64,000 nucleotides of DNA from Bog-473 sp963834405 (lineage in GTDB: Bacteria; Actinomycetota; Acidimicrobiia; Acidimicrobiales; RAAP-2), in assembly GCA_963834405.1 (NCBI GenBank), contig CAWIBX010000007.1:496001-560000 (forward strand). The letters run 5' to 3'. The translations under genes and the position numbers were made by a program. Shown here in pieces: positions 28,851 to 37,737 of the stretch. The notes under the pieces were generated by a model that saw only the letters and a list, made by a program, of their open reading frames with translations, was not told the DNA's origin and searched no databases. How positions within the stretch are numbered: the stretch's first letter is position 1; each line of letters starts with the position of its first letter.

Positions 28851-28928
28851 CTGCCGAAGCAGACCACAACATCATGCCCTGGGCGCTATGGCCCAGGTCC
28901 GGCGAGGGGTGGCACAGCCGGATGAGGC

Positions 28929-29219
28929 TCAGGCTATCTGCGAGAGACCCTTTTGTAGATCATCGGCGTTCATGACCGGCGAGATCTGCACTTCAGCGTC
29001 GAGCTCCATAAAGAAGGGCTCGGCGAATGGCGGAATGGCCGAAGCATCGGGCATGTCGAAAATGAAAAAGGCCGTGCGCCTGCCATCGAAGGTCGTGAAA
29101 TAGGCCGCCTCCGGCTTCCATCGCTCAGCAGTCTGCTGCATGACCTTAGGCAGTGACCCATCTCGGATGCCTTTGTTGCCTGCGTCGACCGGGATTGACA
29201 CCCTCGCCATTACACGCAT
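28929..29219 (-). CDS. Small DUF3303-like protein
   Basis: A 96-residue single-domain protein: 'MRVMARVSIPVDAGNKGIRD' at the N-terminus, then 'PEAAYFTTFDGRRTAFFIFD' and 'FFMELDAEVQISPVMNADDL'. The alternating strands and the pattern resemble DUF3303/ferredoxin-like stress proteins. No cofactor residues are evident. It ends about 80 bases after the secreted protein, convergent with it. Confidence 0.65.
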   Translation of the reverse strand: MRVMARVSIPVDAGNKGIRDGSLPKVMQQTAERWKPEAAYFTTFDGRRTAFFIFDMPDASAIPPFAEPFFMELDAEVQISPVMNADDLQKGLSQIA

Positions 29220-29301
29220 GTTGCCTCCTCGTAATCTCTCCGGACCAGACGACTATTGCGGGAAGCGTGGGTGACGTCAATCGAAAGGCAAGTGACCTTC
29301 T

Positions 29302-30790
29302 CCTGATGCGATGAAGGGGCGGGGCCTCCGCCCCTTGTGAGATCCGAGCATGCTCGGTCTTGCAAAAGAAACCTCGAAAGAGGAGGAGGCCCCTATGGGA
29401 CAGTACGTCGGAATCGACTTGCACAGACGCAGCACCACCATCGTCCGGATGGCAGAAGACGGCGAGGTGCTCGGCACCGAACGCTTCGTCAGCCAGCCCT
29501 TCGAACTCGCCCAGGCGATGGCCGCCGCGGGACCCGAACCCGAGGTGGTCCTCGAGTCCACCTACGGCTGGTACTGGGCGGCCGATCTTCTCCAAGAGCT
29601 CGGCGCCCACGTGCACCTCGCGCATGCGCTCGGGAACAACTGGGGAAACCGCCGGGTGAAGAACGACGAGCGCGACGCCCAGGACCTGGCCGCCATGTTG
29701 GCCCTCGGACGCCTGGCCGAGGGCTGGATCGCGCCGCCACCGGTTCGCGAGCTGCGCGAGCTCGTGCGCTACCGCTACTCGCTGGTGCGGCACCGCACCA
29801 GTGCCAAGGCCCAGATCCACGGGGTCATGGCCAAGAACGGGATCCTGCCCGTCGTCGGCGAGCTGTGGGGCCCGACCGGTTCGGCCCAGCTCGACCGTCT
29901 CGAGCTCCCCGAGGCCTATGCGATGCGCCTCGACTCGCTGCGCCACCTGCTCGGCGTCTACGAGCACGCGATCGCCGAGCTCGACGCGCACATCCACGCC
30001 GAGCTCAAGGCCGACCCCGGTTATCGGGCCCTCATGACCCTGCCCGGGGTGGGCAAGGTCATCGCGGCGATCTTCGTGGCCGAGATCGGCGACGTCAGCC
30101 GCTTCGACTCGGCCAAGAAGCTCTGCAGCTGGGCCGGCCTCACCCCCAAGCACCGCGAGTCCGACGAGGTCGTGCGCCGCGGGGCGATCACCAAACAGGG
30201 CTCACCACTCGTGCGTTGGGCGGCCATCGAGGCCGTGGGCAACTACCGGGCCAAAGGCAGCGAGAAGCTACGCGCCGACTACAAGCGCATCGCCGAGCAC
30301 GCCGGCAAGTACAAGGCCCGGGTGGCCGTCGCCCGCAAGCTCTTGACCCTCGTCTTCTACGCCCTGCGCGACGGAGAAGTCCGATGCCTCGAGACCGCCG
30401 CCTGAGTCTCGGCCACGGACCGACGCGAGCTCGACGTACGCCGTGGCCCACCGACATCGGTGTGGCCGTTGTTTCTGATTGAGCCCGTCGGGACGTGGCC
30501 GAACCCCATCATGTGCGGAGATCGACGAATGAATGGCTGGCTGCCCACGGGAGCGTGACAGAACCCGAGCAGTGATGGGAACTCGCAACACCTCGAAATA
30601 GCGGCGTCCTCGAACAGGATGCGCCGGTCGCCGCCGGCGTCAACGCCACAACCTTCGGCGGGCATCGCCCGACGTTGACCCCGGCGCCTCGTCGGCGCGC
30701 GCCCTCGTGCAGGACGCCGATGGATCAATCAGGAACGATCGACGGAAAAAGACTCTTGATCCGGCCCCGCCCCTTCATGTACGGCGTACG
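29302..30790 (+). mobile_element. IS110-family element, copy 1 (IS1111-like subgroup)
   Basis: Nearly identical over about 1.49 kb to copy 2, with a constant offset of 12,202 bases and no indels. ATGAAGGGGCGGGGCC (29311-29326) recurs inverted as GGCCCCGCCCCTTCAT (30763-30778), a 16-bp subterminal inverted repeat typical of the IS1111 group. The left end carries two hairpins (29314-29336 and the palindrome CCGAGCATGCTCGG at 29344-29357). The 385-base right non-coding end is long enough to encode the bridge RNA that IS110-type elements use. The right flank GGGGGCACC resembles the intergenic repeat. Confidence 0.88.
29395..30405 (+). CDS. IS110-family transposase, copy 1
   Basis: A 336-residue DEDD recombinase. 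The RuvC-like part has Asp in 'YVGIDLHRRSTTIVRM', Glu in 'VVLESTYGWYWAADLL' and the two Asp of 'VKNDERDAQDLAAMLALGRL'. The transposase_20 part has 'LMTLPGVGKVIAAIFVAEIG', 'SWAGLTPKHRESDEVV' and the conserved Ser region 'GSPLVRWAAIEAVGNY'. ATG 29395 follows AGGAGGAGGC. The protein appears intact; it differs from copy 2 at only a few residues. Confidence 0.94.
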   Translation: MGQYVGIDLHRRSTTIVRMAEDGEVLGTERFVSQPFELAQAMAAAGPEPEVVLESTYGWYWAADLLQELGAHVHLAHALGNNWGNRRVKNDERDAQDLAAMLALGRLAEGWIAPPPVRELRELVRYRYSLVRHRTSAKAQIHGVMAKNGILPVVGELWGPTGSAQLDRLELPEAYAMRLDSLRHLLGVYEHAIAELDAHIHAELKADPGYRALMTLPGVGKVIAAIFVAEIGDVSRFDSAKKLCSWAGLTPKHRESDEVVRRGAITKQGSPLVRWAAIEAVGNYRAKGSEKLRADYKRIAEHAGKYKARVAVARKLLTLVFYALRDGEVRCLETAA

Positions 30791-30855
30791 GGGGCACCTG
30801 GCGTCCGACGGGTCTCGGCAGATACCGGATCGGGGTTGTCGACTCCGTTGAACCT

Positions 30856-31707
30856 TCAGGAAAGTGCTTCGATCACGGCGGCGAAGTCTGGCCACTCCCC
30901 GCCAGCATCAATAACGGTAGTCAAGAGGGCTTCGGCTGCGGGCCAGATGCGCACACCAACTCCGGTCTCTTCGGCCAGGTCGATGGCGAGGCGGAGGTCC
31001 TTACGGGCCAGTGCCGGAGAGAACCAACCCGGATGCGTCGCATCGAGCAGACTGTCCAACCGGAGATTGCTGGCGAGACTTATCACCGGACTGTCGGCAA
31101 GGAGGGTCCTTAGAAACTCGTCAGGGATTCCCTGCTGTCTGGCCGTGGCGATGGCCTCGGCAAGCGAAGCCACCCCTGTAATCAGCAACGAGTTGGCCAA
31201 GATCTTCACCGTTGCCCCGGTTCCGACCGGACCACAGTGCGTATAGCCGGACCCAAGGTCAGTCCACAGGGGTTCAATGGCAGCAATCGCTGGGGCGGGA
31301 CCGCCAATGAGGAACGTCCCCAAACCCCCGGCAATCATCGTTGGCGATCCCATCACCGGAGCGTCAAGGACCCGACCCTCAGGTCCCAGCTCGGCAAGGC
31401 GTCGAGCAGTCTCCGGGGAGACCGTGCTGACGTTGGCAAACACGGCATCGGATTCGAGCGATGCCAACACACCATCGTCGCCCAGGCATACGTCGAGGAC
31501 GGCTGCGTCGTCGGCGAGCACGACGAGAACGGCGTCAGCACCCGCCGCCGCCGCCCTGGATGTGTTGGCTTCGATCGCACCGCTGGCCACGAGGGCGGCG
31601 ACCCGACCCGGGGTGCGATTCCAAACGGTCGTCTGGTGACCAGTTTCGATTGCCCTGGCGGCGAAAGCCCGACCCATGTTGCCCACTCCCAAGATGGCGA
31701 TTCGCAT
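30856..31707 (-). CDS. NAD(P)-dependent beta-hydroxyacid dehydrogenase / imine-reductase-like
   Basis: A 283-residue member of the 6-phosphogluconate/3-hydroxyisobutyrate dehydrogenase family. The Rossmann motif is 'MRIAILGVGNMGRAFAARAI' with 'WNRTPGR' favouring NADPH. The substrate loop is 'APVMGSPTMIAGGLGTFLIG' in place of the usual D-A-P-V-S-G-G, and the catalytic Lys region is 'GPVGTGATVKILANSLL'. The changes resemble imine reductases or glyoxylate reductase-like enzymes. It is divergent from the P450 gene with 133 bases between, possibly a shared control region. Confidence 0.86.
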   Translation of the reverse strand: MRIAILGVGNMGRAFAARAIETGHQTTVWNRTPGRVAALVASGAIEANTSRAAAAGADAVLVVLADDAAVLDVCLGDDGVLASLESDAVFANVSTVSPETARRLAELGPEGRVLDAPVMGSPTMIAGGLGTFLIGGPAPAIAAIEPLWTDLGSGYTHCGPVGTGATVKILANSLLITGVASLAEAIATARQQGIPDEFLRTLLADSPVISLASNLRLDSLLDATHPGWFSPALARKDLRLAIDLAEETGVGVRIWPAAEALLTTVIDAGGEWPDFAAVIEALS

Positions 31708-31840
31708 CGGGCCACCCTACGTTCGATCGGGCGGCACCCTCTTGGACCATGCCCCGCATCTTGCCGGCGCCCTCGCTAACGACAGTCCCCGAGCCGGCGA
31801 ACTTGGGACACCCAAAGGCAGTAGTGACAAACTTGCAGAC

Positions 31841-33061
31841 ATGGCCCAAACGATCTCCGGAACGCACCTGCTCGACCCCGAGGTGATCGCTGAGCCGTAT
31901 GGCTTCTACGAGGAGCTGCGGGCTTATGCGCCCGTGTGGGAAGTACCCGGCACTGGGATCTTCACGGTTGCCACTTTTCATCTTCTCGCTGAAGCAGCTG
32001 GCCGAGTGGAGGACTTTTCGTCAAATCTGAACTGCCTCCTGTACCGAGACGCCCAGGGCATGCCTTGTCGGCTCTCGTTCGGCGATGCGGGAGTCCAGGC
32101 GCTGGCCACGGCAGATCCACCGATGCACGCACTGCACAGAGGCACAGTATTTCCTGAACTTGTCGCCAAACGTATGGCTGCTCTGGAACCCGACGTTGTC
32201 GAGATCGCCGAGGATTGTGTAGGCCAGGCCCTCAACGAAGGATCTGTGGACTTCATGGCCGCTATCGGCAACGTCGTACCCATCACGATGATCAGTCGCC
32301 TCATCGGATTCCACGACAGTGACCTCGACCAGTTGTTGAATGCAGCCTTCGACTCGACCGCCATGCTGGGATCGACCCTGTCCTACGAGGAGTTGGTCGC
32401 CCACATCGCCCGGACCGGTGAAATCGAGGAGTGGGTATCTCGTCAGCTCTCAGCCGCCAAGAGCGAGCCGTCCCATGACCTTCTCGGGGCTGTCGCCGAA
32501 GGCGTCAACAGTCAGGCGTTCTCAGAAGTCGAGGCCGTCGTCATCCTCCACACGTTGCTGAGCGCTGGTGGTGAATCCACGACAAGCCTGATCGGGAATG
32601 CTGTCCGTGTCTTGGCCGAAGATCGAGAACTTCAGAGCCAACTGCGTCAGAGTCCTGAGTTGATCCCGATGTTCGTGGAGGAGGCTCTGAGATTGGAGCC
32701 ACCATTCCGCTATCACATGCGCTACGTGCCGAATGACACCGCACTCGGTGGTGTGGAGATCCCGGCCGGAGCAACGGTCCTACTGCTCTGGGGTGCGGCC
32801 AACCGTGATGCAGCAATGTTTGATCATCCCGAGTCCATCGATCTGACCCGTGAGGCACCACGGCGACATGTGGCATTCGGTCGAGGCATCCATCACTGTG
32901 TTGGGGCGCCGCTTGCTCGGGTGGAGGCGAGGAACGTGCTCAACGTCCTCCTTGCTCGAACGAGTGACATCACCCTTGACCCTCAGCGCCAACCAAGATG
33001 GGTGAACAGCCTGATGGTCCGTCGTCACGAGGAACTACCGGTACGCCTCGTCGCCTCCTGA
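31841..33061 (+). CDS. Cytochrome P450
   Basis: A 406-residue soluble bacterial P450. The I-helix has 'LLSAGGESTTSLIG', the K-helix ExxR is 'EEALRLEPPFRYHMR', and the heme loop is 'FGRGIHHCVGAPLARVEARN' with the Cys thiolate. It would hydroxylate a small hydrophobic substrate using electrons from a ferredoxin; no ferredoxin gene is adjacent. ATG 31841 starts the usual 'LLDPEVIAEPYGFYEELRA' N-terminus. The palindromic repeat follows the stop within 25 bases. Confidence 0.94.
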   Translation: MAQTISGTHLLDPEVIAEPYGFYEELRAYAPVWEVPGTGIFTVATFHLLAEAAGRVEDFSSNLNCLLYRDAQGMPCRLSFGDAGVQALATADPPMHALHRGTVFPELVAKRMAALEPDVVEIAEDCVGQALNEGSVDFMAAIGNVVPITMISRLIGFHDSDLDQLLNAAFDSTAMLGSTLSYEELVAHIARTGEIEEWVSRQLSAAKSEPSHDLLGAVAEGVNSQAFSEVEAVVILHTLLSAGGESTTSLIGNAVRVLAEDRELQSQLRQSPELIPMFVEEALRLEPPFRYHMRYVPNDTALGGVEIPAGATVLLLWGAANRDAAMFDHPESIDLTREAPRRHVAFGRGIHHCVGAPLARVEARNVLNVLLARTSDITLDPQRQPRWVNSLMVRRHEELPVRLVAS

Positions 33062-33084
33062 GGGCTGTCCCAAAGGTGTCGCGT

Positions 33085-33120
33085 GGTGGCACCCCGTCCC
33101 GGCGTTGATCGGGAATACCC
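33085..33120. repeat. Intergenic palindromic repeat, after the P450
   Basis: A full-length copy: GGTGGCACCCCGTCCCGGCG followed by TTGATCGGGAATACCC. It lies 24 bases past the P450 stop. Copies at 44999-45048 and 46370-46417 carry the same halves in the opposite order. Confidence 0.7.
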
Positions 33121-33128
33121 CTGGCCCT

Positions 33129-33530
33129 TCAGCGAGGCCGATTCTTAGTCCCGATACCTGACGTGATGATCAGGACAGCCGCCTCGGCATCGACGTCGGC
33201 TGTGTGCCAAACCCCAGGAGGATTGATCACCGCCTCGCCCTGATTTAGCTCGGCCGACCGTACCTGTCCGTCTATTTCTTGGAGGAGCTTGATGGTTCCC
33301 TCGGTGCACACAACCAACTCTTCCCCCAACGGGTGCATCTCCCACGACTCCCACGACGTTGTGTATCGGTGCATGGAAACGAGCCGCCCCTCGACTCCAT
33401 CAGAATCAGTACGCGCTTCATAGCGCTCGTACCATTCAAGATTGCCGGTGAACTGCTCCTGGGGAACGACCCTCGCTCCGAGACCCAAGTGGACCGGATG
33501 CGTTTGGAGGTTGAAGACGGCGCCATCCAT
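33129..33530 (-). CDS. Cupin-domain protein
   Basis: A 133-residue single cupin. Motif 1 is 'WEMHPLGEELVVCTEGTIKL' (G-x-E-x-x-x-x with one metal His) and motif 2 is 'INPPGVWHTADV'. It probably binds Fe, Mn or Zn and may be an isomerase, a dioxygenase or a sensor; the sequence does not decide. It ends 9 bases from the palindromic repeat shared with the P450 and is convergent with it. Confidence 0.82.
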   Translation of the reverse strand: MDGAVFNLQTHPVHLGLGARVVPQEQFTGNLEWYERYEARTDSDGVEGRLVSMHRYTTSWESWEMHPLGEELVVCTEGTIKLLQEIDGQVRSAELNQGEAVINPPGVWHTADVDAEAAVLIITSGIGTKNRPR

Positions 33531-33562
33531 TCCACAAGTGTGACCATATGAAAATGAGTTGT

Positions 33563-34066
33563 CTACCGAGGATCACCCTCCCGGCGTTCGGAACCCTTCG
33601 AGCCGTGACGCCATTCGTCCGGGACGCGGGTAGTACGAACGGTCGCTCGTGCTCGGTCCTTCCCGCCAGCCCCTAATACACACTCAACCGAAGTCCCACT
33701 GTCCTCATACATGACGACCCGGGCACTCAGTTCCACAGCTTCGTTAATTGGAGTCGGCCGCAGATAATCGACGGACAGGGATACGGTCGCATGCCAGATT
33801 TCGGGGTCCGTCCCGATGCCTCGCCGTTCCCGGTGGTAGGCGTCGGCGACAGCCATGCAGACGCTATGACAGTCCAGCAATGTGGCGATGATCCCCCCGT
33901 TCAGAAAATGCCGAGGTCCAGCCGCGAACTCATCGGTCGGAGTCCACTGGGCTACGGCAACCTCGCCGTCCCAGTAGCTCTTGAGGCGAAGGCCTGCTGG
34001 GTTGGCCGCTCCACACCCCCAGCAATAGTTGTCCCGCATCTGGTCCTGGAACGCCTGACCGTTCAC
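33563..34066 (-). CDS. Hotdog-fold thioesterase, PaaI family
   Basis: A 167-residue hotdog protein. It opens 'MNGQAFQDQMRDNYCWGCG' with the Cys-x-x-Cys pair seen in a subgroup of PaaI thioesterases, then 'HFLNGGIIATLLDCHSVCMA', where the G-G-x-x-x-x-x-x-D catalytic pattern is kept. It likely hydrolyses an acyl-CoA. GTG 34066 is preferred because the AFQD start is conserved in relatives; ATG 34039 is possible. It follows the cupin gene on the same strand, about 30 bases upstream of it, so both may be co-transcribed. Confidence 0.82.
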   Translation of the reverse strand: MNGQAFQDQMRDNYCWGCGAANPAGLRLKSYWDGEVAVAQWTPTDEFAAGPRHFLNGGIIATLLDCHSVCMAVADAYHRERRGIGTDPEIWHATVSLSVDYLRPTPINEAVELSARVVMYEDSGTSVECVLGAGGKDRARATVRTTRVPDEWRHGSKGSERREGDPR

Positions 34067-34200
34067 GGAGCAATTCTGACCGGTCCGTCGGCACCGCACC
34101 ATCGACTATTGCCGGATGCGGAATGGGCCGGGTGTCCCCGTTGTGCCGCTAGGCGGCGCACCCCAGGCCGGCGTACGGAGGCGGTCTGGATCCCTACGAA

Positions 34201-34482
34201 TCAGCCGGGAGATGTGCCGCCCATACTTCCGAGATCGAGAGGGCTGGGATCCAGATAGTCGCCACCATCGTCTGGTAGCCAGCCAACAGCCCGACGTAGC
34301 CGCGGGAGGATGGATTCATCCATCCATCGAGATAGCACTTCGGGGAAGTCTGGGTCGTAATGCTGTTGGCGATAGATATCTGAAATCACCCAAGCGACCC
34401 GACCCCGAGTGCGTAGCAAAGCACCTTGTAGTTCGTCCCGCTCGGCCCGCAGGGCTTCGATCTCGTCGGCTGGCTGGGTCAT
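34201..34482 (-). CDS. Small coiled-coil protein, unknown function (93 aa)
   Basis: Not recognised. The N-terminal 30 residues form a charged helix, 'DEIEALRAERDELQGALLRT', likely a coiled coil. The middle 'WVISDIYRQQHYDPDFPEVL' and the tail are compact and Pro/Asp-rich. ATG 34482 has GGAGTGATA close upstream. No neighbour suggests a role. Confidence 0.55.
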   Translation of the reverse strand: MTQPADEIEALRAERDELQGALLRTRGRVAWVISDIYRQQHYDPDFPEVLSRWMDESILPRLRRAVGWLPDDGGDYLDPSPLDLGSMGGTSPG

Positions 34483-34704
34483 ATCACTCCCTCGTCCGTC
34501 ATGACGATTATGCCGCGCATCAGGCGAGCCTCAGCCGTTGACCCGACAAGCCCGATAGTGCCGAAGTGCTCGACCGTCCCGGCGATCGGGGACGGTGCTG
34601 TCGCGCTTTACAGGAGCATGCCAACGCGATACCACTGAGGCGGGATTATGCGCTCGGATGGTGGGAGAGTCCTACCGGAACCGGGCGTAGGCGTGAGGTG
34701 AACC

Positions 34705-34980
34705 ATGCTGTTCATGACCACATACAGAGTGAAGCCGTACCTTTCGCAGTCCGAAACAAAGAAGCTCCTCGACCTCTTTGGGAAGGTGGGAGAGGCGCCT
34801 GGGACCGTTGCTCACTACGTTGCTGCCGATAACTCCGTCGGATGGGCCATCACCGATCAGGAGGACGCCACCAGCGGCTACGCGGCGACTCTCCAATATT
34901 CGGAATACATCGAGTTCGACACGAAGCCGGTCCTCACGATGGGGGACGCCTTGCCCCACTTGCTGGAGGCCTATCAGTAA
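34705..34980 (+). CDS. DUF3303-family small protein
   Basis: A 91-residue protein starting 'MLFMTTYRVKPYLSQSETKK' and ending 'YIEFDTKPVLTMGDALPHLL', the usual outline of DUF3303 (ferredoxin-like fold, unknown role). GAGGTGAACC upstream can serve as the ribosome site. A copy of the palindromic repeat begins 20 bases after the stop. Confidence 0.75.
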   Translation: MLFMTTYRVKPYLSQSETKKLLDLFGKVGEAPGTVAHYVAADNSVGWAITDQEDATSGYAATLQYSEYIEFDTKPVLTMGDALPHLLEAYQ

Positions 34981-35000
34981 CACACCGTCGTTTACGGACC

Positions 35001-35040
35001 CGTCTCCATTCCGGCGGAGTGGGGCACCCTCTGGGACGGG
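35001..35040. repeat. Intergenic palindromic repeat, after DUF3303
   Basis: Contains CCGGCGGAGTGGGGCACCCT, a good match to the family. Bases 35041-35404 after it hold no gene that I can support. Confidence 0.6.
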
Positions 35041-35404
35041 TGTGGGAACCACCGACCGCCTGATCGTGTCTGAGGGGGGACCGGAGCCCTAAACCCATTC
35101 TCCCGCTTGATCGGTGAACTGGTTCTTCCGCCGCCCAACAAGTGCCACACACCATGCCTAGCGGACGGGAAGGCAAAAGGCTTGACCTGGAGAAACCGCG
35201 TTCACGCAGCTTATTGAAGGTTCCGGTTGACCCGGAGCGAATGCAAGTGACCCACTTTGCGCGCCCGTTCGCGCCCGTGGCGCGCCCAAATCGAAGAACG
35301 ACTTCTCGATCAGGGTTGGAGGGACAAACGACCCCGTCAGTACACACGCCATTGGCTGAAGGGCCGAAAACTTCAGCCCTTGTTCAGGCCGAGGGCGCTC
35401 AAAC

Positions 35405-35599
35405 TCATTCGGTGGAATATGTCGACCTTGCACCCCTGCGTTGCCCACTCTTTTTCATCACCAAGAATGAATGTGCCCCCACCGGAACCACGGTTTCCAG
35501 CACAAAGCCCTCCTCCGACATTGCATCAAAGAACTCTTTTATCGCCTTGGGAGTGGTCGTTTCGGAAAGCTTTAAGATTCTGTGCTCGTCAGCAGCCAT
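35405..35599 (-). CDS. Possible small protein (64 aa)
   Basis: A compact ORF reading 'HRILKLSETTTPKAIKEFFD' and 'EEGFVLETVVPVGAHSFLVM', which has the alternating pattern of a small alpha-beta protein. No Shine-Dalgarno site is visible before ATG 35599 and I do not know the family. It could be a remnant. Confidence 0.35.
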   Translation of the reverse strand: MAADEHRILKLSETTTPKAIKEFFDAMSEEGFVLETVVPVGAHSFLVMKKSGQRRGARSTYSTE

Positions 35600-35680
35600 G
35601 CAAAAAGCATTGCATAGGCGACGTTGGCTGCGCTTTGCGGAGACCATCCCTACGGCGTTGAGTGGGTTGCAGCGAGGCAC

Positions 35681-36354
35681 TGGCTGAATCTATGACCCAC
35701 CAGGAAGGCTCTCAAAGTGCCCATGTCGAGCAAACGGAAGGCCGGTCATCGCCCGACAAGAAGCCATTACCGACCACCGGTTCTCATCTGGAAGTGGGTT
35801 CGGGGACGAAGCAGTCCACCTCGGCGGAGCGTTCGGAAGGTTCTGACGGCATTTATTCGTGTCTCGTGCAACTGCATCGTCCCCGAACCAGGCGAACTGG
35901 GGCAGGCGGACACGCCTTGAATCCCCGGAACGAGTGACTGTAGGACGAGGGACCTTTGGGGGTATTTATGAACGATGAGACCTGCCACCGTAGCTATCGG
36001 TGGCTGCCACAGATCTGTCCTCCCACATTCTTCAAGCATTGACTGATGCGGGCATCTACATTGTCACGCACGTCGAAACGTGGTTGGGCTGGGGAAACAT
36101 ACAGAATGTGAGAGTCCACGCGGCGCTTGCGCAACGTGACGCGTCACCGGCTCTCCGGTCGACCATCCAGGACGTTATTAGGACAGTGCTGGAAGGAAGA
36201 AGGCATTTCGTCGAGATCATGTGGTTGCCATCATGACGTTATCCCCGTGGTGCCGAAGTGTCCCACCCTCCCGCCGATAGGGGGCGCCCGAAGAGACCCT
36301 GAGACACGTCCTGTTGGTAGCGGCGAGACTGAAGTGGCTGCCAAGGAGATGAGC
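35681..36354. other. Largely gene-free stretch with palindromic repeats
   Basis: Repeat-family pieces occur at 35883-35914 (GGCGAACTGGGGCAGGC) and 36246-36290 (GTGCCGAAGTGTCCCACCCT). A 78-codon GTG frame at 36000-36236 ('HILQALTDAGIYIVTHVETW') could be a small gene but lacks a ribosome site; I would not annotate it firmly. Confidence 0.45.
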
Positions 36355-36876
36355 GTGGATCACGAGCAATGTGCGGCCTGCGGTTTCGATGGCTCTGAGT
36401 ATGAGCCTGAGCGGTTGTTGGACGCGATTCGACGCCTTGGACCGCAATGGATTCGGCTCTTGCTTGACGCTGGCGACGACCTTCGGCTGAGACCAGCCCC
36501 TGAAACCTGGTCGGCACTCGAATATGCGGCTCACAGTCGGGACGTCACGGCACTCCACGTCTTCGGAGTCGAGCAGGCGCTGACGGTCGATGAGCCCAGA
36601 TTCCCCGAGATAGCCGGGGAGGAACTCGTGCAGAGCGCTTCAGCGAGCTATGTCGTACAAGACCCTGGAGTTGTTGGAATGGAACTCGAAGATGAGACTG
36701 GAAAGCTTGCCGATTTGGCTCAGGAATCAAGGCCGACCTCATGGTCCCGAGGAATCACAATCGGCGACTCGCGGAGCGATGTGCGTTTGCTTCTCGAGCA
36801 TGCGCTCCACGACTCGCACCACCATCTGGTGGATGTGGAGAATGGCCTTGCCATTCTGAGGGCGAGTTCCCACTGA
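36355..36876 (+). CDS. DinB-superfamily protein
   Basis: A 173-residue four-helix-bundle protein of the DinB type: 'LRLRPAPETWSALEYAAHSR' with the helix-1 His, and 'LLLEHALHDSHHHLVDVENG' with the C-terminal His cluster that binds metal. An N-terminal 'CAACGFDGSEY' Cys pair is added. DinB proteins are often metal-dependent thiol S-transferases using mycothiol or bacillithiol. GTG 36355 sits six bases after AAGGAG; ATG 36349 touches it and is too close. Confidence 0.82.
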   Translation: MDHEQCAACGFDGSEYEPERLLDAIRRLGPQWIRLLLDAGDDLRLRPAPETWSALEYAAHSRDVTALHVFGVEQALTVDEPRFPEIAGEELVQSASASYVVQDPGVVGMELEDETGKLADLAQESRPTSWSRGITIGDSRSDVRLLLEHALHDSHHHLVDVENGLAILRASSH

Positions 36877-36948
36877 CCGACCTTGGTCGCCAGAGCGACG
36901 AGTACTGCCCTTGGGGATCGACTGGACACCGCCGACGGGCCTTCCAAA

Positions 36949-36982
36949 GTGTCCCACCGTCCCGATTGGCGAAGTGGGGCAC
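36949..36982. repeat. Intergenic palindromic repeat between convergent genes
   Basis: GTGTCCCAC (36949-36957) and GTGGGGCAC (36974-36982) pair as a 9-bp stem with one wobble, around a 16-base loop. This copy shows the palindromic nature of the family best. It lies between the DinB gene and the convergent phosphatase. Confidence 0.7.
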
Positions 36983-37004
36983 GTCGTAGCATCCGAGACT
37001 GGGT

Positions 37005-37601
37005 TCAAGGGGTAATCTCAACGACTGTATGGGATTCAACGTCGATCCGGTAAATCACCCCGTGGTGGAGCCGCAACTTGAGGGCCTCTTCCGATTCCAG
37101 CCCGAGAAGGTTCCGGAGAAGCATCCGACCGATCATTTCGTGGGATACCAGTAGTGGCCGAAATCGTCCGGACGCAACGATCCGCTGTAGGGCAGATGCA
37201 GCTCTCACGTCAGCGTCGGCGTAGCTCTCGCCGTCGGGAAATCGCCATTCGTACTTGTCGAGTGAACGTCGAGCCATCTCACCGGGGAAGGTCCGTTCGA
37301 TCTCCTCATTCGTCAGGCCAGTCATTTCGCCGTGGTCCAGCTCCCTAAGATCATCGACCGACGTGATCGTCTGGTGCAGGGCTTCGGCGTAAATCTGAGC
37401 CGTTGCAACGGCTCGCCCGAGCGGACTGGAAAACACCCCGTCTACCGGTAGCGACCGAATGCGCTCCGCCACCCGCTGAATCTCCGCGATTCCATCCTTA
37501 GTCAGGGGTGAGTCCAACTGACCCTGACGGCGACCGGTGCGATTCCAATGGGTCTCCCCGTGTCGGACGAGGTATACCTCTTCGATCGGGAGAGAATGCA
37601 T
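37005..37601 (-). CDS. Histidine phosphatase (phosphoglycerate mutase-like)
   Basis: A 198-residue branch-1 histidine phosphatase. The nucleophilic His is in 'EVYLVRHGETHWNRTGRRQG', the second Arg in 'PLTKDGIAEIQRVAERI', 'FSSPLGRAVATAQI' follows, and the acid is in 'LRELDHGEMTGLTNEEIE'; the last His is in 'RPLLVSHEMIGRML'. Members dephosphorylate sugars, nucleotides or cobalamin precursors. ATG 37601 is used; TTG 37607 is possible. Confidence 0.9.
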   Translation of the reverse strand: MHSLPIEEVYLVRHGETHWNRTGRRQGQLDSPLTKDGIAEIQRVAERIRSLPVDGVFSSPLGRAVATAQIYAEALHQTITSVDDLRELDHGEMTGLTNEEIERTFPGEMARRSLDKYEWRFPDGESYADADVRAASALQRIVASGRFRPLLVSHEMIGRMLLRNLLGLESEEALKLRLHHGVIYRIDVESHTVVEITP

Positions 37602-37737
37602 CTGCAATTACTAGTGCAACCCCGTGTCAAGGGTCTCAAGCCCGGCAATGTACGGGGACACACGCCTGCCTTATCCAACCGACACAAATTGTCTAGTGTG
37701 ACGGCGATCATCTCGAAGAGAGAGCAGGGGGAATTCG

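Noticed and set aside
36000..36236. A small gene of 78 codons
   Set aside because: GTG start without a ribosome site, no homologue I recognise, in a stretch full of repeat pieces.
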